A stretch of DNA of 64,000 nt from Lysobacteraceae bacterium PS02340. Its GTDB lineage: Bacteria > Pseudomonadota > Gammaproteobacteria > Xanthomonadales > Xanthomonadaceae. The stretch covers positions 35,243 through 99,242 of the forward strand of contig JASCOC010000014.1 in assembly GCA_029959605.1 (NCBI GenBank), written 5' to 3'. Positions 20,499 to 28,783 of this stretch are shown here, piece by piece. Position numbers and translations under genes: made by a program. The stretch's first letter is position 1. Every line of letters begins with the position of its first letter. Under the pieces are notes generated by a model. It worked only from the letters and a program-made list of their open reading frames with translations, searched no databases and was not told where the DNA came from.

Positions 20499-20999
20499 AT
20501 GGCCAAGCACGACCACACCTGCACGGATCCGCACCACCACGTCGATGACGCCGCGAGCTTCATCCGTGCGGTGGAGCACGCCTCCAGCGAACGCGGCCTG
20601 CGGCTGACGCCGATCCGCGCGTACGTGCTGGGATTGATTGCCAAGGCCGGCAAGCCGCTCAAGGCCTACGACCTGCTCGACCAAGTGCGCGAGGGCGATG
20701 GCCCGGGTGCCGCGGCGCCGCCGACGGTCTACCGCGCGCTGGATTTCCTGCTGGCCAACGGCTTCATCCACAAGCTGCAGTCGGTGAATGCCTTCGTGGC
20801 CTGCCACCACCCGAGCACCGCGCAGCACTCGGTGCCGTTCCTGATCTGCGACCGCTGCCACAGCGCCGTGGAGCTGGAAGACGAGGCGGTCGTCGCTTCG
20901 CTCGACGAGCGCGCCCGCGCGCTGGGGTTCGTGCCGCAGGCGCAGACGTTGGAAGTGCACGGTCTCTGCGCGCAATGCGCGGACACCGCCGCAGACTGA
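20499..20999 (+). CDS. zur: Fur-family zinc uptake regulator
   Basis: A 166-residue repressor of the Fur superfamily, closest to Zur. An N-terminal His-rich stretch (KHDHTCTDPHHHVDD) precedes the winged helix (LRLTPIRAYVLGLIAKAG) and the dimerisation domain. The structural zinc site is CDRC (about 118–121) with CAQC close to the C-terminus, and FVACHHPSTAQHS supplies regulatory-site histidines. ATG 20499 is preferred to a GTG at 20472. The TonB receptor and MerC-like protein at 22.9–25.5 kb are its likely targets. Other Fur-type metals cannot be fully excluded. Confidence 0.9.
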   Translation: MAKHDHTCTDPHHHVDDAASFIRAVEHASSERGLRLTPIRAYVLGLIAKAGKPLKAYDLLDQVREGDGPGAAAPPTVYRALDFLLANGFIHKLQSVNAFVACHHPSTAQHSVPFLICDRCHSAVELEDEAVVASLDERARALGFVPQAQTLEVHGLCAQCADTAAD

Positions 21000-21023
21000 C
21001 CGCAGCGGTCGGAATCGGGTCGC

Positions 21024-22259
21024 TCACGCCGCGACAGGCGCGCGGGCAGGCAGACGGGCCTCGCGGATCGGCAGATTGGATGCGGCCGCCAGCAGGGCCA
21101 GCGCCATGTCGGCGTACCAGACCCACAGATAGGAGCCAGTCTTCGCGACCGCGACACCGCCCAGCCACGCGCCGAAGAACGCGCCGGTCTGGTGCGAAAG
21201 AAGGGTCAGGCCGAACAGCGTTGCCAGGTAGCGCGGGCCGAACAGCTTGCCGACGAGTCCTGCGGTCGGTGGCACGGTCGCCAGCCAACTCATGCCCAAG
21301 CCGATCGCAAAGAGGATGAACGTGGTCGGAGTCGGCGGCGACAGCACGTAGACGAGGATCATCACCGCGCGACTGGCGTAGATCGCGGTCAGCAGCCACT
21401 TCATGCGGTAGCGCTGGCCCAGCCAGCCGGCGCCGATGCTGCCGACGATGTTGAACAGGCCGATCAGCGACAGTGCCATCGCCGACACGCCGGCCGACAG
21501 GCCGCACATGGCGATCTCGGTCGGCAGGTGCGTGACCAGGAACGCGATGTGGAAGCCGCAGGTGAAGAAGCCGAGGTGCAGCAGCCAGTAGCTGCGGTCG
21601 CGCAGGGCGATGCGCAGTTGCGCGCGCAGGCCGATGTCGTCGTCGACGATTGGCAGAACGGCTGCCCCTGGTGCTGCGGGCGGCAGTTTGCGCCGACGCA
21701 AAGGCCAGGCCAGCGGCAGCGTCGCCAGCGCGGTGGCCGCCATCGCCCATGCGGCGGCAGCCCAGCCGAACGCGCCGATCACCGTGGTCGCAAACGGCGC
21801 ATAGAGGAACTGCCCGAACGAGCCGCCGGCATTGACCACGCCCGAGGCCATCGAGCGCTTTTCCGCGGGAATCACCCGCGCGGTGCTGCCGATCAGGATC
21901 GAGAAACTGCCTGCGCCCGCGCCGGCGGCGCTGATCAGGCCGAGCGTCAGCAGCAGACCCCATTCGGAGGCGAAGAACGGCGCGGCGGCCATGCCGGTGA
22001 ACAGCAGCACGCCGCCGAAGACCAGCACGCGGCCACTGCCGCGCTGGTCGGCGATCGCGCCGAACACCGGCTGCACCGCGCCCCAGACGAACTGGCCGAC
22101 CGCCAGCGCGAAACTGATCGCGGCGATGCCGAGCCCCGTATCCGCGGCGATCGGCTGCACGAACAGGCCCAGCGACTGCCGGATGCCCATCGTGATCATC
22201 ATCATCGCGGTGGCGGCCAGCACCAGCGGCCACCAGCGCGAGGCGACGGGCGCGCTCAT
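21024..22259 (-). CDS. MFS transporter
   Basis: A 411-residue inner-membrane transporter with about twelve membrane helices. The family loop motif between helices 2 and 3 reads GAIADQRGSGRVLV, and the equivalent in the second half GWLGQRYRMKWLL. The overall arrangement (FSILIGSTARVIPAEKRSMASG) suggests the NNP/OFA-like anion/solute branch, but the substrate is unknown. The start codon overlaps the stop of the MarR gene (ATGA), so the MarR protein probably controls it. It is convergent with zur, 24 bases away. Confidence 0.9.
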   Translation of the reverse strand: MSAPVASRWWPLVLAATAMMMITMGIRQSLGLFVQPIAADTGLGIAAISFALAVGQFVWGAVQPVFGAIADQRGSGRVLVFGGVLLFTGMAAAPFFASEWGLLLTLGLISAAGAGAGSFSILIGSTARVIPAEKRSMASGVVNAGGSFGQFLYAPFATTVIGAFGWAAAAWAMAATALATLPLAWPLRRRKLPPAAPGAAVLPIVDDDIGLRAQLRIALRDRSYWLLHLGFFTCGFHIAFLVTHLPTEIAMCGLSAGVSAMALSLIGLFNIVGSIGAGWLGQRYRMKWLLTAIYASRAVMILVYVLSPPTPTTFILFAIGLGMSWLATVPPTAGLVGKLFGPRYLATLFGLTLLSHQTGAFFGAWLGGVAVAKTGSYLWVWYADMALALLAAASNLPIREARLPARAPVAA

Positions 22260-22717
22260 GCCGCGAGCTTCCGGGTGACGCGGTCGAGCACCGCGTGCAG
22301 GCGGCCGACCTCGTCGACGCCCATCAGCGCTTCCACCTGCACCTGCGCTGCGCGCCACAGCGGCTCGGCATGTGCGAGCACTGCGGCACCGGCGGGCAGC
22401 ACGTCGATCCGCCGCTGGCGCGCGTCATCCGGATCGCGCAACAGGCGTACCCAACCGGCAGCGACCAGATGCTTGAGGTCGCGGCTGAGCGTGCTGCGCT
22501 CCATACCGAGCGTCGTGGCGAGCTCACCGACGGTGCGCGGCTGGATCTGCGCGCGCCGCAGGATCGCGTACTGGTTGACGTTGAGCCCGGCCGGCGCGAG
22601 CGCCTGGTCGTAGCGCTGGGTCATCATCCGGCTCAGCTTGCGTAGCCGATGGCAGCTGCAGCCGAAGGCGGGGGCGTCGAGCGGGTCGGGTGCGGCGGCC
22701 ATTGCGTGTATCTGCAT
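22256..22717 (-). CDS. MarR-family transcriptional regulator
   Basis: A 153-residue winged-helix repressor. The N-terminal helices (FGCSCHRLRKLSRMMTQRYD) begin the dimer interface; LNVNQYAILRRAQ through LGMERSTLSRDLKHLVAAGW is the DNA-binding part and the DPDDARQRRIDV wing is well kept. Two cysteines (CSC, residues about 16–18) near the N-terminus could be redox-sensing, as in OhrR-type members, but that is speculative. The ATG at 22717 is chosen because the upstream frame crosses a terminator. It forms an operon with the MFS gene and has a palindrome at its promoter. Confidence 0.9.
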   Translation of the reverse strand: MQIHAMAAAPDPLDAPAFGCSCHRLRKLSRMMTQRYDQALAPAGLNVNQYAILRRAQIQPRTVGELATTLGMERSTLSRDLKHLVAAGWVRLLRDPDDARQRRIDVLPAGAAVLAHAEPLWRAAQVQVEALMGVDEVGRLHAVLDRVTRKLAA

Positions 22718-22728
22718 AGGATTTTGGA

Positions 22729-22738
22729 TGTATATACA
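22729..22738. promoter_or_regulatory. Palindromic operator candidate of the MarR–MFS operon
   Basis: TGTATATACA is a perfect 10-bp palindrome, extended imperfectly to GGATGTATATACACC, starting 12 bases before the MarR ATG. It overlaps the likely -10 region, the expected position for MarR autorepression. Confidence 0.5.
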
Positions 22739-22781
22739 CCCAATTTGGACCGCGGGTGGGATCGAGTGCGGCGTGCCGATG

Positions 22782-22816
22782 AAAAAAAAGCCCCGCACCG
22801 GAGACCGGGGCGGGGC
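22782..22816 (-). terminator. Terminator of the TonB receptor gene
   Basis: On the minus strand GCCCCGC (22810–22816) pairs with GCGGGGC (22790–22796) around an inner CCGG stem, followed by eight T (22782–22789). It lies 50 bases after the receptor's stop codon and isolates it from the MarR operon. Confidence 0.85.
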
Positions 22817-22866
22817 GGTGACGCACGCGTCACTGGAGAGAACGGAAACCGGTCAGCGCACGCCGA

Positions 22867-25068
22867 TCAGAAGTAGACGCGGATGCCGCCGGCGATGGTG
22901 CGACCCGGCAGCGGCGCGAAGTCGCGCAGCAGCGAGGTGTGCGGGCGGGCTTCTTCGTCGGTCAGGTTGCGACCGTCGAGGAACAGTTCCCACTGGGTGC
23001 CGTCCGCTTCGCCGACGCGCCAGGCCACGCCCGCGTTGACCAGCGTGTAGCCGGGGCTCGGATCCTCCAGCGCGGCGACGCGGTCCTGCTTCTGGTAGCG
23101 CACCGCGCCGACATTCGCGCGCCAGCCGCCAAGCGTCCAGTTGATGTCGGCGCCGATACGCGACGGTGCGATGCGCGGCAGGTCGCCGCCCAGCGCGATG
23201 TCGGTCTCGTAGTTGTGTGCGTGGTCGCCATGCGGCACCGCGAACTGCACGGTGCGCGTGCCGCTGCCGTCGAGCTCGGCGCGTACCACATCGCCGAACA
23301 CACGCAGATCGACATCACCGGCGTCGGATTCCAGCAGGTGGAACTTCGCTTCGGCCTCGGCGCCGCGGAAGGTCGCATCGCCCTGCGTCCACAGCCGCAC
23401 CGGGAAGCCCTGTTCGGCGATGCCGGTATCGGTGAGGTAGGTGAAGCGCTTGAACTGCGTCTGGTAGACGGCGGCCTTGAACTCCACGCGATCGGTGTGT
23501 GCGTGCAGGCCGATTTCGAGGCGCTGGCCGCGCTCGGTGTCGAGATCCGCATCGCCGATTTCGATCGAGCGCGTGGCGATGTGCGGGCCGGCGGCGAACA
23601 GTTCCTCGTTGGTCGGCGCGCGCTCGGACACGTCGGCGCCGAGGCGCAGATCGAATACGTCCGACAGATGCCAGATCGCCGCGCCCGACAGGCTGCTGGC
23701 GCTGAACTTGCGGGATTCGTTCGCGACCGGATCGATCTCGACGCGTTCGTGGCGGCCGCCGAACTCGAGCTTCACCGGGCCGAATTCCTTCTCCTGCACG
23801 ACGAACAGACCGAGGGTGTCGGTCACGCTCGGCGGCACGAAGGCTTCCTCGCCGACCGCGCCGAAATCGACGTGGCCGATCTGCAGGCCGAACGCGCCGT
23901 CCCAACCGTTGAAGGTCTTCTGCACCGCTTCGATGCGCGCCTCGGTGCCCTTGTTGGTGAAGCGGGTCGCCGGCGTGTCGCCTTCGAGTTCGACGTGCTC
24001 GTAATCGTTGTAGGCCGCGCGCACGTTCAAGGCGCTGAGGAACGGCAGCGGGTCGTAGAGGCCGCCCTTCAGGTCGACGCGGTTCTGCACCATGTCGATG
24101 CGCACCGAGCCGTGCTCGTCGTGACCCTCTTCTTCATGGTCATGGTCATGGTCGTGATCGTGGTCGTGCCCGCCTTCTTCGGCATGCACGTGTGCGCCGT
24201 CCGGCAGACCGTAGTTGGTGCGGTAGGTGCTGACCGCGACGCCGAGGTGACCGCGCTCGCCGAAGTATGTGGCGCCGACGGCGCCGGCGCGCGTGCGGAT
24301 CGAACTGTTGGGCAGGGTGCCGAACGCGTTCTCTTCGTCCGCGTGTTCGTGGTCGTGATCATGGTCGTGATCGTGGTCTTCGGGCACCTGGGCGAAGCCG
24401 GGGATGTCGAAGTCGCCGGTGTTGCGGATCAGGCCGTCGACATGCAGCACCAGATTGTCGCCACTCACGCCGTCGAGGCGGAACATGCCGCTGCGCTCGT
24501 CATTGCCGGTGGCGGCGCGCAGCTCGGCGCGGCCGCTGATCGGACGGTCCGGCACTTCGCGCGCGATGCGACCGTCGACCACGTTGACCGCGCCGCCGAT
24601 CGCGCCGCTGCCGTAGAGCAGGTTGGCCGGGCCCTTGAGCACTTCGATCTGGTCGGCGAGGAAGGGCTCGATGCTGACCGCGTGGTCGGCGCTGACCGTG
24701 GAGGCGTCCATGCTGCCGATGCCGCCCGAGAGCACCTGCACGCGCGGACCTTCCTGTCCGCGGATGATCGGCCGGCCGACGCCGGTGCCGAACGAGCCGC
24801 TCTGCACGCCGGGCAGCGAGGACACGGTGTCGCCGAGGTTGCCGGACTTGCGATCCTCCAGCGCGTCGCCATACAGCACCTCCACCGGATGCGCGAGATC
24901 CTCGGCATCGCCGCCGAGCGGCGTTGCGGTGACCTGCACGCGATCGAGCGTGGTGGGATGCGCATGGGTCTGGCTGGTGGACTGGGCGAACACGGCGGCC
25001 GGCAGCAGCAGGGCGACGGCGATGGCGAGGCGGGTCGGGACGGGGGCGGAACGGCGGCTTGTGGTCAT
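22867..25068 (-). CDS. znuD: TonB-dependent outer-membrane receptor, ZnuD-like (zinc)
   Basis: A 733-residue outer-membrane receptor with a signal peptide (residues 1–28), a plug domain (about 40–165, with RVQVTATPLGG and IEVLKGPANLLYGSGAIGGA) and a 22-strand-type beta-barrel ending in a C-terminal Phe. Two surface-loop segments are dense in Asp-His: residues 230–246 and 293–320, as in ZnuD of Neisseria, where such loops capture zinc. Zinc uptake driven by TonB is the likely role. A Zur-like half palindrome lies in the promoter, and a terminator follows. The Asp-His runs are encoded by near-perfect six-base repeats (24131–24172 and 24341–24384), which could change length. Confidence 0.92.
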   Translation of the reverse strand: MTTSRRSAPVPTRLAIAVALLLPAAVFAQSTSQTHAHPTTLDRVQVTATPLGGDAEDLAHPVEVLYGDALEDRKSGNLGDTVSSLPGVQSGSFGTGVGRPIIRGQEGPRVQVLSGGIGSMDASTVSADHAVSIEPFLADQIEVLKGPANLLYGSGAIGGAVNVVDGRIAREVPDRPISGRAELRAATGNDERSGMFRLDGVSGDNLVLHVDGLIRNTGDFDIPGFAQVPEDHDHDHDHDHEHADEENAFGTLPNSSIRTRAGAVGATYFGERGHLGVAVSTYRTNYGLPDGAHVHAEEGGHDHDHDHDHDHEEEGHDEHGSVRIDMVQNRVDLKGGLYDPLPFLSALNVRAAYNDYEHVELEGDTPATRFTNKGTEARIEAVQKTFNGWDGAFGLQIGHVDFGAVGEEAFVPPSVTDTLGLFVVQEKEFGPVKLEFGGRHERVEIDPVANESRKFSASSLSGAAIWHLSDVFDLRLGADVSERAPTNEELFAAGPHIATRSIEIGDADLDTERGQRLEIGLHAHTDRVEFKAAVYQTQFKRFTYLTDTGIAEQGFPVRLWTQGDATFRGAEAEAKFHLLESDAGDVDLRVFGDVVRAELDGSGTRTVQFAVPHGDHAHNYETDIALGGDLPRIAPSRIGADINWTLGGWRANVGAVRYQKQDRVAALEDPSPGYTLVNAGVAWRVGEADGTQWELFLDGRNLTDEEARPHTSLLRDFAPLPGRTIAGGIRVYF

Positions 25069-25100
25069 TGCGGATGCAGTACACTGGTGGGCGAAGAGGG

Positions 25101-25117
25101 AATGTTATAATGTTACG
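25101..25117. promoter_or_regulatory. Zur-like box overlapping a perfect -10 (TATAAT)
   Basis: AATGTTATAATGTTACG lies between the divergent TonB receptor and MerC-like genes. Its left half matches the E. coli Zur consensus half (ATGTTATA); the right half is degenerate. It contains TATAAT (25106–25111), a -10 for the MerC-like gene, so a bound repressor would block it. Confidence 0.45.
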
Positions 25118-25142
25118 CAAATCCCCGCACCCCCCAAAAGAC

Positions 25143-25538
25143 ATGCCTGCACACAATTCCACCCTGCAACGCGCAGACCGCGTCGGCTTCGCCGCGTCGT
25201 TCCTGTGCGCCGTGCATTGCGCGCTGCTGCCGGTCGCGCTGGCGCTGCTGCCGGCGTTCGGTCTCAACGTAGGCGGCTGGGTCGACATCGACCAGGCTTT
25301 CGTCGTGTTCGCCACGCTGCTGGGCGCGACCACGCTGACCCTGGGCTGGCGCCGCCATCGCGCGTTCCACGCCTGGATGCTGCTGATTCCGGGTCTGGCG
25401 CTGGTCTGGGCGGGCTCGTTCACGCACCTGCACGACCACACGATCACCCATGCCGTGGTGATGACCATCGGCGGCCTGCTGCTGGCCGGCGCGCATCTGC
25501 TGAACCTGCGTCTGACGCACGCCCGCGCGGGGCGCTGA
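25143..25538 (+). CDS. MerC-domain membrane protein
   Basis: A 131-residue protein with four membrane segments of the MerC family. The first helix carries FLCAVHCALLP, the metal-binding Cys pair typical of the family; MerC of mercury operons imports Hg(II), but chromosomal copies occur beside zinc-regulated genes. FTHLHDHTITHAV adds a His-rich loop. Start 25143 is preferred because an earlier ATG (25110) overlaps the -10 box. It is divergent from the ZnuD-like receptor and shares its control region, so a role in zinc homeostasis is inferred. Confidence 0.85.
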   Translation: MPAHNSTLQRADRVGFAASFLCAVHCALLPVALALLPAFGLNVGGWVDIDQAFVVFATLLGATTLTLGWRRHRAFHAWMLLIPGLALVWAGSFTHLHDHTITHAVVMTIGGLLLAGAHLLNLRLTHARAGR

Positions 25539-25564
25539 GCGGCTTCACGGGCCGGGCCGCGTGC

Positions 25565-25570
25565 TAGAAT
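25565..25570 (+). promoter_or_regulatory. -10 box of the THX gene
   Basis: TAGAAT followed by CCGCGG, leaving a leader of about 70 bases. It is the same shape as the gltX and kbl boxes. Confidence 0.45.
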
Positions 25571-25645
25571 CCGCGGTCCTGTGCGCCCTGGCGGCGCACA
25601 TACGCGTCAAACGCATTCAACACGCAGCACTCCAGGAGCACAGTA

Positions 25646-25828
25646 ATGGGCAAGGGCGACCGCAAGACCCTCAAGGGCAAGCGCTACAACTCGAGCTATG
25701 GCAACAGCCGCTCGAAGGGCCTGATCAAGGCCACCGGCACCGCGACCGCACCGGTCGTGAAGAAGGCCGCCGGCAGCAAGACCGTCGCCAAGGCACCGGC
25801 GAAGAAGGCCGTCGCGAAGAAGGCTTGA
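25646..25828 (+). CDS. 30S ribosomal protein THX-like
   Basis: A 60-residue, strongly basic protein. Residues 1–22 (MGKGDRKTLKGKRYNSSYGN) match the THX small-subunit protein first described in Thermus, which stabilises the head of the 30S subunit; the rest is a Lys/Ala-rich tail (about 30 residues) longer than in Thermus. A clear ribosome-binding site (CAGGAG) and its own promoter and terminator show it is a real, independently transcribed gene. Confidence 0.88.
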   Translation: MGKGDRKTLKGKRYNSSYGNSRSKGLIKATGTATAPVVKKAAGSKTVAKAPAKKAVAKKA

Positions 25829-25850
25829 GTTTCAGGCCCCGCCGCGCGTC

Positions 25851-25876
25851 GAAAGCCCCGCATCCGCGGGGCTTTC
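25851..25876 (+). terminator. Terminator between THX and hutI
   Basis: A perfect 11-bp stem (25851–25861 with 25866–25876, loop ATCC) beginning GAAAGCCCC. It lies between convergent genes and could stop transcripts from both sides. Confidence 0.8.
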
Positions 25877-25899
25877 GCGTTTCAGGGTGGCGATCGGCC

Positions 25900-27132
25900 T
25901 CAGGCCAGGCGCTTGCCACCGGCGAACGACATCGCCAAGAGCGGACCCCCGAGCCAGTAGACCAGCTCGGCCGGCTGCGTGACCTGCCAGCAGGCGAAAT
26001 CCGCGCGCTGACCGACGGCCAGCGTGCCGCGATCGGACAGGCCGAGCGCGCGCGCTGCATGCACGGTCGCGCCGCGCAGGGCTTCTTCGGGCGTCAGCCG
26101 GAAATGCGTGCATGCCAGTTGGATCGCCTGGCGCAGGGACAGCAGCGGCGACGTGCCCGGATTGCAGTCGGTCGCCACCGCCATCGGCACGCCGGCTGCG
26201 CGGAACGCATCGAGCGGCGGCAGTGTCGTTTCGCGGAGCACGTGGAACGCGCCCGGCAGCAACACCGCGACGGTGCCGGCCGTCGCCATCGCGGCAACAC
26301 CGGCAGGCGAGGTGTGTTCGACATGGTCGGCCGACAGCCCACCGAACTCGGCCACCAGCGCGGCACCTGCGCCGTCGCTGAGCTGGTCGGCATGCAGCTT
26401 CACCGGCAGGCCGAGCGTGCGCGCGATGTCGAACACGCGGCGCGTCTGATCGACGCTGAAGGCGATACGTTCGGCGAATGCGTCGACGGCATCGACCAGA
26501 CCTTCTTCGTGCAGGCGCGGCAGCCACTCGCAGACCGCATCGATGTAGGCATCGCCGCGGCCGGCGAACTCCGGCGGCAGGGCATGCGCGCCGAGAAACG
26601 TGGTGCGTATCGTAATGCCGAGCAACTCGCCGATCCGGCGGGCGACGCGCAGCATCTTGCGTTCGTTGTCGAAGTCGAGGCCGTAGCCGGACTTGATCTC
26701 CAGCGTCGTCGCGCCGTCGGCGACCAGCGCACGCGCGCGCGGCAACGACTGCGCGAGCAACGCGTCCTCGTCGGCCTCGCGTACTGCGCGCACCGTCGAG
26801 ACGATACCGCCTCCTGCGCGCGCGATCTCCTCATAGCTCGCGCCCTGCAGTCGCTGTTCGAACTCGGCCGCGCGGTTGCCCGCGAACACCGCATGCGTGT
26901 GACAGTCGATGAGCCCGGGCGTGACCAGGCCATCGGTTTCGACGACGAGATCGGCGTTGGTTTCCGCGTCGGCTGGCAGTCCGCTGCGCGGACCGGCGTA
27001 CACGATCACGCCATCGTGCCAGCCGAGCGCACCGTCTTCGATCAGCCCGTAGCCGCTGTCGTCCGCCAGCGTGGCAAGCGTCGCGCCCAGCAGCAGTCCG
27101 TCCCAGGATTCAGTCGCCACCGCCGCCTCCAT
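25900..27132 (-). CDS. hutI: Imidazolonepropionase
   Basis: A 410-residue amidohydrolase of histidine degradation converting imidazolone-5-propionate to N-formimino-glutamate. Metal ligands are in [13 protein letters not shown]; the substrate-binding blocks [30 protein letters not shown] and [10 protein letters not shown] are all present. The start at 27132 ([10 protein letters not shown]) gives the normal family length of about 405; the longer frame would overlap the upstream gene more. The start overlaps the small membrane-protein gene by 23 bases. HutF is divergent next door and HutU is 10 kb away. Confidence 0.95.
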   Translation of the reverse strand: MEAAVATESWDGLLLGATLATLADDSGYGLIEDGALGWHDGVIVYAGPRSGLPADAETNADLVVETDGLVTPGLIDCHTHAVFAGNRAAEFEQRLQGASYEEIARAGGGIVSTVRAVREADEDALLAQSLPRARALVADGATTLEIKSGYGLDFDNERKMLRVARRIGELLGITIRTTFLGAHALPPEFAGRGDAYIDAVCEWLPRLHEEGLVDAVDAFAERIAFSVDQTRRVFDIARTLGLPVKLHADQLSDGAGAALVAEFGGLSADHVEHTSPAGVAAMATAGTVAVLLPGAFHVLRETTLPPLDAFRAAGVPMAVATDCNPGTSPLLSLRQAIQLACTHFRLTPEEALRGATVHAARALGLSDRGTLAVGQRADFACWQVTQPAELVYWLGGPLLAMSFAGGKRLA

Positions 27133-27328
27133 CGCCGCCGCCGTCCGAGCCGAAATCACCGCCGTCCTGGCGTCCGTGGTTCGACCCGCCCTCGACCAAG
27201 GCGCCATCGCCGCCGGAGGGTGTGTCGGACTGCTGTTTCCGGCTCGAGGACACGCCGGCGAACACCGCCACCAGACCGCCGGCGACGGCGACCAGTGCGC
27301 ACAGCAGCGCTATCGAAGTTGGACTCAT
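27110..27328 (-). CDS. Small single-pass membrane protein with glycine-rich tail
   Basis: A 72-residue protein: one N-terminal membrane helix (residues 5–25), a short basic stretch (SSSRKQ), then a tail of Gly and Asp ([17 protein letters not shown]). I cannot name a family; similar short Gly/Asp-tailed membrane proteins occur in Xanthomonadaceae. It overlaps the hutI start by 23 bases in another frame and would be co-transcribed with it. The well-formed helix supports it being real, but the low-complexity tail lowers confidence. Confidence 0.6.
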   Translation of the reverse strand: MSPTSIALLCALVAVAGGLVAVFAGVSSSRKQQSDTPSGGDGALVEGGSNHGRQDGGDFGSDGGGDGGGGGD

Positions 27329-27389
27329 CGGATGTTCCCGGACGGAAGACCGGCTAGCCTACCGCACACGTTTTCGAGGAGCCGGCCCG

Positions 27390-28637
27390 ATGCACGATGT
27401 TCCCGCGATCCACGCCGAACGCACGTCCGCAGGCTGGCGTCTGCCCGGTATCGCGAACCTGCATTCGCATGCGTTCCAGCGGGCGATGGCCGGCCTCGCC
27501 GAAGTGCAGACCGATCCTGCGGACTCGTTCTGGACCTGGCGCGAGACCATGTACCGCATGGCGGGGCGCTTCGATCCCGACACCCTGCGTGCGGTCGCCA
27601 CGCAGCTCTATGTCGAAATGCTGGAAGCCGGCTATACGACGGTGTGCGAGTTCCATTACGTCCATCACGCACCCGACGGCGCGTCCTACGCGCCTGCGAG
27701 CGCAATGGCCGATGCGCTGATCGACGCCGCGCGCGCGACTGGCATCCGGCTGACGCTGCTGCCGGTTCTGTACATGACCAGCGGGTTCGACGGGCGGCCA
27801 CTCGGCGAACGCCAGCGACGCTTCGGCCATGACGTCGACGGCTATCTGCGGCTGTTCGCCAATCTGCACGCGCGCCAGGACGACACGTTGCGCGTCGGCT
27901 GCGCGCTGCACAGCCTGCGCGCCGTGCCGGCCGATGCGATGCACGCGGTGCTGACCGCACTGCCGGCAGATGCGCGCATGCACATCCATATCGCCGAACA
28001 GGTGCCCGAGGTCGACGAATGCATCGCGCTGCGCGGTGCGCGCCCGGTCGCCTGGCTGCTCGACAACGCGCCGGTCGATACCCGCTGGACGCTGGTGCAT
28101 GCGACGCATCTCGATGACGCGGAAGTCACCGGCATCGCCCGCAGCGGCGCGACCGTCGCGCTGTGTCCGACGACCGAAGCCAATCTCGGCGACGGTCTGT
28201 TTCCGCTGCGCGATTACCTCGACGCCGGCGGCGCCTGGGGCATTGGCTCCGATTCGCACATCTCCGTGTCGCCGGTCGAGGAATTGCGCTGGCTCGAATA
28301 CGGACAGCGCCTGGTGACGCAGCGCCGCAACATCGCGGTCGCAGCCGCCACGCCCAGCGTCGGCGCAACGCTGTTCGCAGGCGTGCAGGCGAGCGCCGCA
28401 GCATCGACCGGTTTCGACGCGCTCGACGACGCGATCGTGCTGGACGCGGATGCGCCGCTGCTGGCCGGCGCGACGGAACATGACGTGCTCGACCGCTGGC
28501 TGTTCGCCGGGAACCGCCCGCTGGTGCGCGAGGTGCACGTGGCCGGTCGGCAGGTTGTTGCGGATGGGCGTCATGCATTGCACGCAGACGCCGCGCGCGG
28601 TTATGCGGATGCCATGCAGATGCTGCTGGCCGACTGA
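27390..28637 (+). CDS. hutF: Formimidoylglutamate deiminase
   Basis: A 415-residue amidohydrolase that deaminates N-formimino-glutamate to N-formyl-glutamate, the step used by the five-enzyme histidine pathway. The N-terminal HSHAFQRAMAGL supplies metal ligands; HIHIAEQVPEVDEC, HATHLDDAEV and IGSDSHISVSPVEELRWLE are further conserved blocks. The ATG at 27390 is preceded by GAGGAG, a good ribosome-binding site. It is divergent from hutI. Confidence 0.94.
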   Translation: MHDVPAIHAERTSAGWRLPGIANLHSHAFQRAMAGLAEVQTDPADSFWTWRETMYRMAGRFDPDTLRAVATQLYVEMLEAGYTTVCEFHYVHHAPDGASYAPASAMADALIDAARATGIRLTLLPVLYMTSGFDGRPLGERQRRFGHDVDGYLRLFANLHARQDDTLRVGCALHSLRAVPADAMHAVLTALPADARMHIHIAEQVPEVDECIALRGARPVAWLLDNAPVDTRWTLVHATHLDDAEVTGIARSGATVALCPTTEANLGDGLFPLRDYLDAGGAWGIGSDSHISVSPVEELRWLEYGQRLVTQRRNIAVAAATPSVGATLFAGVQASAAASTGFDALDDAIVLDADAPLLAGATEHDVLDRWLFAGNRPLVREVHVAGRQVVADGRHALHADAARGYADAMQMLLAD

Positions 28638-28783
28638 GCCGCTGGCGCGCGATCTTACCGCCTCACCGGTCCGGCGCGCCTGCAGACCGGTCCATCCGCC
28701 AGATCGGGCGTTTCATCGCATACCCGTGCACAGGCCGCGTCGCCGCCGCAGCATGGCGACATTCCCATGGACAGGAGATCCGC

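Noticed and set aside
24131..24384. Regular GAYCAY repeats considered as a CRISPR-like array
   Set aside because: Units are six bases without spacers and are in frame within the receptor gene.
22939..25110. A 723-codon open frame antisense to the TonB receptor
   Set aside because: Low-complexity Val/Ala/Arg text complementary to the receptor; no family likeness.
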